Source of the DNA: Lucifuga dentata
Lineage: Eukaryota > Chordata > Actinopteri > Ophidiiformes > Bythitidae
DNA: 64,000 nucleotides
Assembly: GCA_014773175.1 (NCBI GenBank)
Contig: VXCM01000940.1
Span: forward strand, 119,265-183,264
Direction of reading: 5' to 3'
Positions 59,461 through 64,000 of this stretch are shown piece after piece. The translations under genes and the position numbers were made by a program. How positions within the stretch are numbered: the first letter of the stretch is position 1; every line of letters begins with the position of its first letter. The notes beneath the pieces were generated by a model. It had not been told where the DNA came from. It did not search any database and saw only the letters and a program-made list of their open reading frames with translations.

Positions 59461-62400
59461 CTGTTTGCAACATCTATTGTTTCTCCCAATGGAAGCGGAA
59501 GCTGGTTTTGTTTTGTTCCAGGGCGCCCTCGGTGTTAAGAATCAGGAAGCAAGGGGACCTGCCCATCCTCACGGACAGCTGGTGCCCTCCGATAGCTGTC
59601 CCACCTTCCTGTTAGCTACATACAATGGTTCCCACCCTGAACCAGTCAACCTGGAAGCTGCTGACCACTCCCAATCCCGGCTTTATGGTAATCCTCTGAT
59701 AACCACGTCTGGTGACATCTTACAGGACCACCTAAGAAATGGGCAGGTGTAAATAATGCCTAAATCAGGGGTTTTAGCCACCTATAAGGCAAGTCTGTAA
59801 ATATTTTCCCATTTATTTATTAGAGAGGAGGAATATAAACATATTGACAAACTAATGATACATCAGTTGTACAAGTTATAACAGGCTAATTCCATCACTT
59901 GTCCCCACAGCTAAAAGCAAATTCTAAAAGTCTATCAATTGCACATTAAACAAATACACAAAGCTGAATAAAAGTAAAAATTCACCATTTCTGGTAAATA
60001 CATTTTACAAATTCAACTAACTGCATTTTAAATGTCAATGTAAAAATGATTATTTCAATGGCATGACTTCCTTACTGACTACCATGGACATCATATATGC
60101 AACATCACACACTATATCCAGGGGCAATGTGACGATCAAAACATAAATTAACCTCGGGACACCTTAAGTATTGAGCCATATTCAATTTGGCTCAATAGTG
60201 TAAACGATGATCGGAGACCAGCATTTTTATGTTATGAAGGCAAAAGAAAAAACATCTCAACATGCTCCATCAACATATATTGTTGCATTTGTAACCGTTG
60301 CCACACAGAGCTCATCTGTTTTTCAGTCTGAATGATGTACTCTGGTGCAAAGAAAAACTTTCTGCTGGTGCACTTTTATTGGTAACTCTGTATATTAAAT
60401 GGTGATTATGACACATTGATAATGTCAGACCTACGTACAACTCCAGTAAAGAAATGTTCTCTCAGCTTCATTGTTATAAGACCTTCGTTGGGATCAAGAT
60501 CCTTTCAGCTAAACTGATTTTAAATGTAGACCTCACTTGCATCCTGTAAAAATTAATATATTCCATAAGTAGACTGTATTCTACTTACATTTTTGATGTC
60601 TTTTAAAATATTTGCCCCTCAAATGTTTTGTCGAAAACAGTCAATAAATAAAATTGTGTTGGAGAAAGTGAAGCACTCATACAAAAAACAGCAACAACAT
60701 TAAATCATATTTTAAGTAGAAAGTCCAGTATTGTTGTTTTAGGTAACTCATAATGTGCTTTATTTTTGTCCCAGCAGTCCAAGAGTAGGCGTCAATTATT
60801 GTAGATTGTGGATATTAGAAAGAAAAGGCAACGATTCTCAGCAGCCTCAGTAGAGCCACATTATGTCTTTAAAAGGCTGATCCTTTTATTCTCTGATCAA
60901 ACAGCACACACACACACACAAACTCATAGTTAAAATGCTCACTGTTTTTTACACCCACAGACTCATACATTATAAATATTGTCGAGACAAACAGAAATCA
61001 TAACTAGATGCACATACATTTCAGCCTCTTTCATTCATTGGCACGATTGCAAAAAATCCCTGTCTGTGGTTCTCCCCCCCTCCCCCCCNTCCCCCCCATT
61101 TTGACGTAACTCCCATTTTACTTTAATAAAGTTATTTTCTTTTCCACTTGCATTGAGGCCTGAAAAACTGTATCAAGGTTAACATTAAGAATTGAGTTTG
61201 AGCTGTGGTTGCTAATGGCAGGTTTTCAATGCAAGTTATCCTTGTAAAATGCCCCATATACTGATCAGCAACAAAATAAATTATTGATGAATTCATTTAA
61301 AAAGTACGATTTAACTCTATGAAATTTTAATGAATTTTTTGTTGCGTTCATCGTCATTAGGATAGTTTCTGCAAATGCAATCAGCAGGAAAATGCTAACA
61401 AAAATAAAATTTTATAAAACAAATTAAAAGTGAAATTCATATAGTAGCAATGTGTCTCCATTCAGCTGCCTTAATGGGACCTGATAAGAGGTTATCAGGT
61501 AGAAACAGTCAAGGTGCTACTGGTTTTTATCCTGAGCATCGAGCACATTTTGTGGTAATTTTGGTGCCTTTAAAAATAAACCAACTTCCTCTGTCTTCCC
61601 TAACAATCACACACAGTATGAGACTGATTTGACATTTTTAACCCCAGGAAATTTCCTTTGTCTTTAACTTTTTTTTGCCCGATAATTTGCCACCAACGTG
61701 TTCACTTCTCACATCTCTAACCCAGACTGGTGGCATCCAATCTGATTGGTTGCACAAGCCAGACACAGAGAGCAGAGCAGGCCAATTGCAGAGATGGAAC
61801 GATAAGAGGCTTATCACCAGGTGAAAAATAGCAAGAAATGGTAAAACTCTTCTTTTCTGGTGCTGCCTGAACAATCAGCTGCTACAAGACAGTGTCTCAC
61901 AGGCCAAGAGGCAGTCTTTAAGTTTAGGGAGTGAAAATAACAGAAACAGCACCTGCAGCTTATTTAAAGTAACCAAATCCTTTTTATTAACAATCCTTTT
62001 TATTAATAATTTTGTTTGTGGACTCAGCTTACTTGGCAAAATAAGGCAAAGAAAAGAGTTCAAGAGGCTAAATAGTGTCCAAACTAAGAGAGCATTAGTC
62101 ATAAAAAAATTGAATTTTTTGAGGTGTCAAGGACAGAAGCCTTTTATGCCAAACAGGTAAATAGGTAATAATAATAGGTAAAAGTTCACTGATGAAGAAA
62201 CAGACTTTTTGTGCTTTCAGATAACGAAATCAGCATCTGTGCCACCATCTCAACGAAAAAGTGTTTATCTGAATCACAAGGCTGCTTGTGTCAGGATCTC
62301 TGAGTAATCTGAGGAGGAAAAGGTAATTTACAAATTCAAAAGTGGTTTCATGACCTCTGGAAGGAAGTTAAATGGTCTGCCCAGTCAGCATCTGTAGCCA

Positions 62401-62539
62401 AACCACCACCAAGGCTGGTTGTTTAAGAGCGAGTTACGTCAAATCTCAAGTCTTCATAAGCAAATTGCATCATAATGCAAGTCTTCCAGGCCCTGTGAAT
62501 GCTAAATATGCTACATATTTAACTTTTTGTTATTTTCCC

Positions 62540-63010
62540 TAATTTTCATTGTTCTAATATAGTTGGAAGTATGTGTTGAACATTATCAAATTTGTGAAAC
62601 ATGAGGTTGGTATTGACAGAAATGCATCGAGTGAGGCTTAGGTTTTATTCGTCCTTTACTTCCATAAAATGTTTATGTAACAAATTTAGCCACAATACAC
62701 CTGGTTAGACACACCCAGCAAGAATGAGCCTCATGAGTGTGTGGCAAGCATCCGCATTTGCAGTCCAATGGCTGTTGTTAGCTCAGCCCTGACACAGCTG
62801 GCCAATCAAAACAGAGCAGGCTTTTCGGGAGGGTGCTTTAAAGAGGTAGCAGTTAAAATGTCTGTTTCTACTCAGTGTGCACAGTGATACTGAACAAGGG
62901 AAAGTAGAAGTGGATCAATGTGTTTTTTGAACAGTGAATCATCGTACTAGCTTTTAAATAGACCCCTAAATGAAAATATGAAGATGCATATCTGTGTAAT
63001 ATGTCACATT
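62540..63010 (-). mobile_element. Short inverted-repeat element, family B copy 3
   Basis: A reverse-oriented relative of 32020-32432. ATGTGTTGAACATTATCAAAT at 62571-62591 and GACCCCTAAATGAAAATATG at 62961-62980 are complements of that copy's two shared blocks, and it ends TGTGTAATATGTCAC. The left boundary is uncertain. Confidence 0.55.
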
Positions 63011-63080
63011 TAAAAGAACTCAAAGCCTGGATTACTTTACTGAACAAAGGTGAAATATCACAGTACAAACAGTTCAGAAC

Positions 63081-63680
63081 TTAAAGGACCATACCATCCA
63101 TTTTGCATGTTTGAGCCTAATATATTCAATTTTCATACACGTAAGATTACTGACAATCATTTCCCAAAGCATTCTACTGGAGCGGTGAGTTAAAAAATTA
63201 TTTTCCTACCTTCCAGACTGGCATTGGTTTCAGTTCATTCTGGTAGGCTATTAAAATCAACTTGTTGATACTTGAAATGTTCTTGGGATAAGTAATCCAT
63301 CATCGCAAACAAGACGTGTATTCAGGATTTTTTTAGAAGTTATGTAATTTTAGCATTTAAGCATCAGAAAAAGAGTAGAGTGAATAAATGTCTCCACGGG
63401 GAAATATAGTCCCAAAAGAAGACCTGCGTTTATCAAAAAATGTAAATGAAAATGTAAGTGACTTCATAAGGCTGCGTATCTATTAGCAGGCGAAACATCG
63501 ATTTTTAAGGTGGGTGTATTGCTTGAATATTTGATTTTGAAAGATTAAGAGATTTTGCAAAATATCAGGAAAGCTGAAATACAGTTTTATCCTTTGGGAA
63601 ATGATTGCCAGTAACGTAACATGTATGAAAATTGAATATATTAGGCTCAAATATGCAAAATGGATGGTATGGTTCTTTAA
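63081..63680 (+). mobile_element. TTAA-ended MITE, copy 5
   Basis: A 600-bp copy with TTAA at both edges, terminal inverted repeats of about 95 bp, and an interior collinear with copy 1. Confidence 0.87.
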
Positions 63681-63961
63681 ATGACAGAAACCTGGGAAGG
63701 ACTAAATGTATCCAGAGGTCCTACTCCTTGATACTTAAATATAGCAGCATCCATTATTTTGCCTTGCCATATTTTCTTCAGAGTTAGCAATCATCCGGTC
63801 TTCTTGTCTTTTTTTTCCCTTTCTCTCTCTCCGCAGTTATCATTCTCTCTTCTTCAGCTCAGTAAAACACAGATGCCAGATTAGCACAATACCCAAAATA
63901 GAATAAAATACCACTAACATGTTTCACAATAGATGGCAGTGTAGAACTCCCGAGCAACAAC

Positions 63962-64000
63962 AAATTTTGGTCTCTCTCTCCATCTCTCTCTCTCTCTCTC
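63962..64000. repeat. (CT)n microsatellite at window edge
   Basis: A CT run cut by the end of the window. Confidence 0.85.

Larger units (their letters stand above)
43470..64000 (-). other. ldb2: ldb2 5' intron (more than 20.5 kb, partial)
   Basis: No ldb2 exon occurs from 43470 to the window end, so this intron exceeds 20.5 kb, in keeping with the very large early introns of mammalian LDB2. It holds a Tc1 fossil, MITE copies 4 and 5, a family B copy, a 740-bp TIR element, many microsatellites, polypurine tracts and possible conserved non-coding DNA near 49005-49190. An open frame at 59465-59752 is unexplained. Confidence 0.8.

Overview
This window is vertebrate nuclear DNA, almost certainly from a ray-finned (teleost) fish. 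The evidence is split genes with GT-AG introns, very dense (CA)n, (GA)n and (GATAA)n microsatellites, a TTAA-flanked MITE family, an L2-type LINE tail and a decayed Tc1 element. There are no operons, phage or bacterial features. Coding sequence is about 1.2 kb of 64 kb, all on the minus strand.

Layout, read right to left in gene direction. (1) 64000 to 12039 holds the 3' part of ldb2 (LIM domain-binding protein 2, a CLIM/NLI adaptor). Six coding exons cover the protein from the dimerisation domain through the NLS and LIM-interaction domain to the stop codon. Their junction phases all agree and together they encode about 290 residues. The first roughly 80 residues, the 5' exons and the promoter lie beyond base 64000. 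(2) 12038 to about 10265 is the probable ldb2 3' UTR. (3) About 10264 to 8763 is a short intergenic gap. (4) 8626 to 4581 holds the first three coding exons of tapt1 (transmembrane anterior posterior transformation 1), with a CpG/CRE-rich promoter. The gene continues beyond base 1. The ldb2-tapt1 order and same-strand arrangement match human 4p15.3, which supports ldb2 over its paralogue ldb1.

The two proteins do not form one pathway. Ldb2 is a nuclear scaffold joining LIM-homeodomain/LMO factors and SSBP proteins. Tapt1 is a multi-pass membrane protein linked to cilium/Golgi function and axial skeletal patterning. Their adjacency is conserved synteny.

The rest is intron and intergenic DNA. 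It holds five copies of a roughly 600-bp TTAA-ended inverted-repeat MITE, three copies of another short inverted-repeat element, an L2-like LINE 3' end, a Tc1/mariner fossil, a 740-bp TIR element nested in a perfect 27-bp inverted repeat, long polypurine tracts and several AT/homeobox-motif-rich stretches that look like conserved non-coding elements. The most unusual structure is a short (TTAGGG)n array joined to a 17-bp-arm hairpin inside one MITE copy. Five single-N gaps flanked by perfect 63-67 bp duplications look like assembly artefacts. I found no novel multi-gene system.
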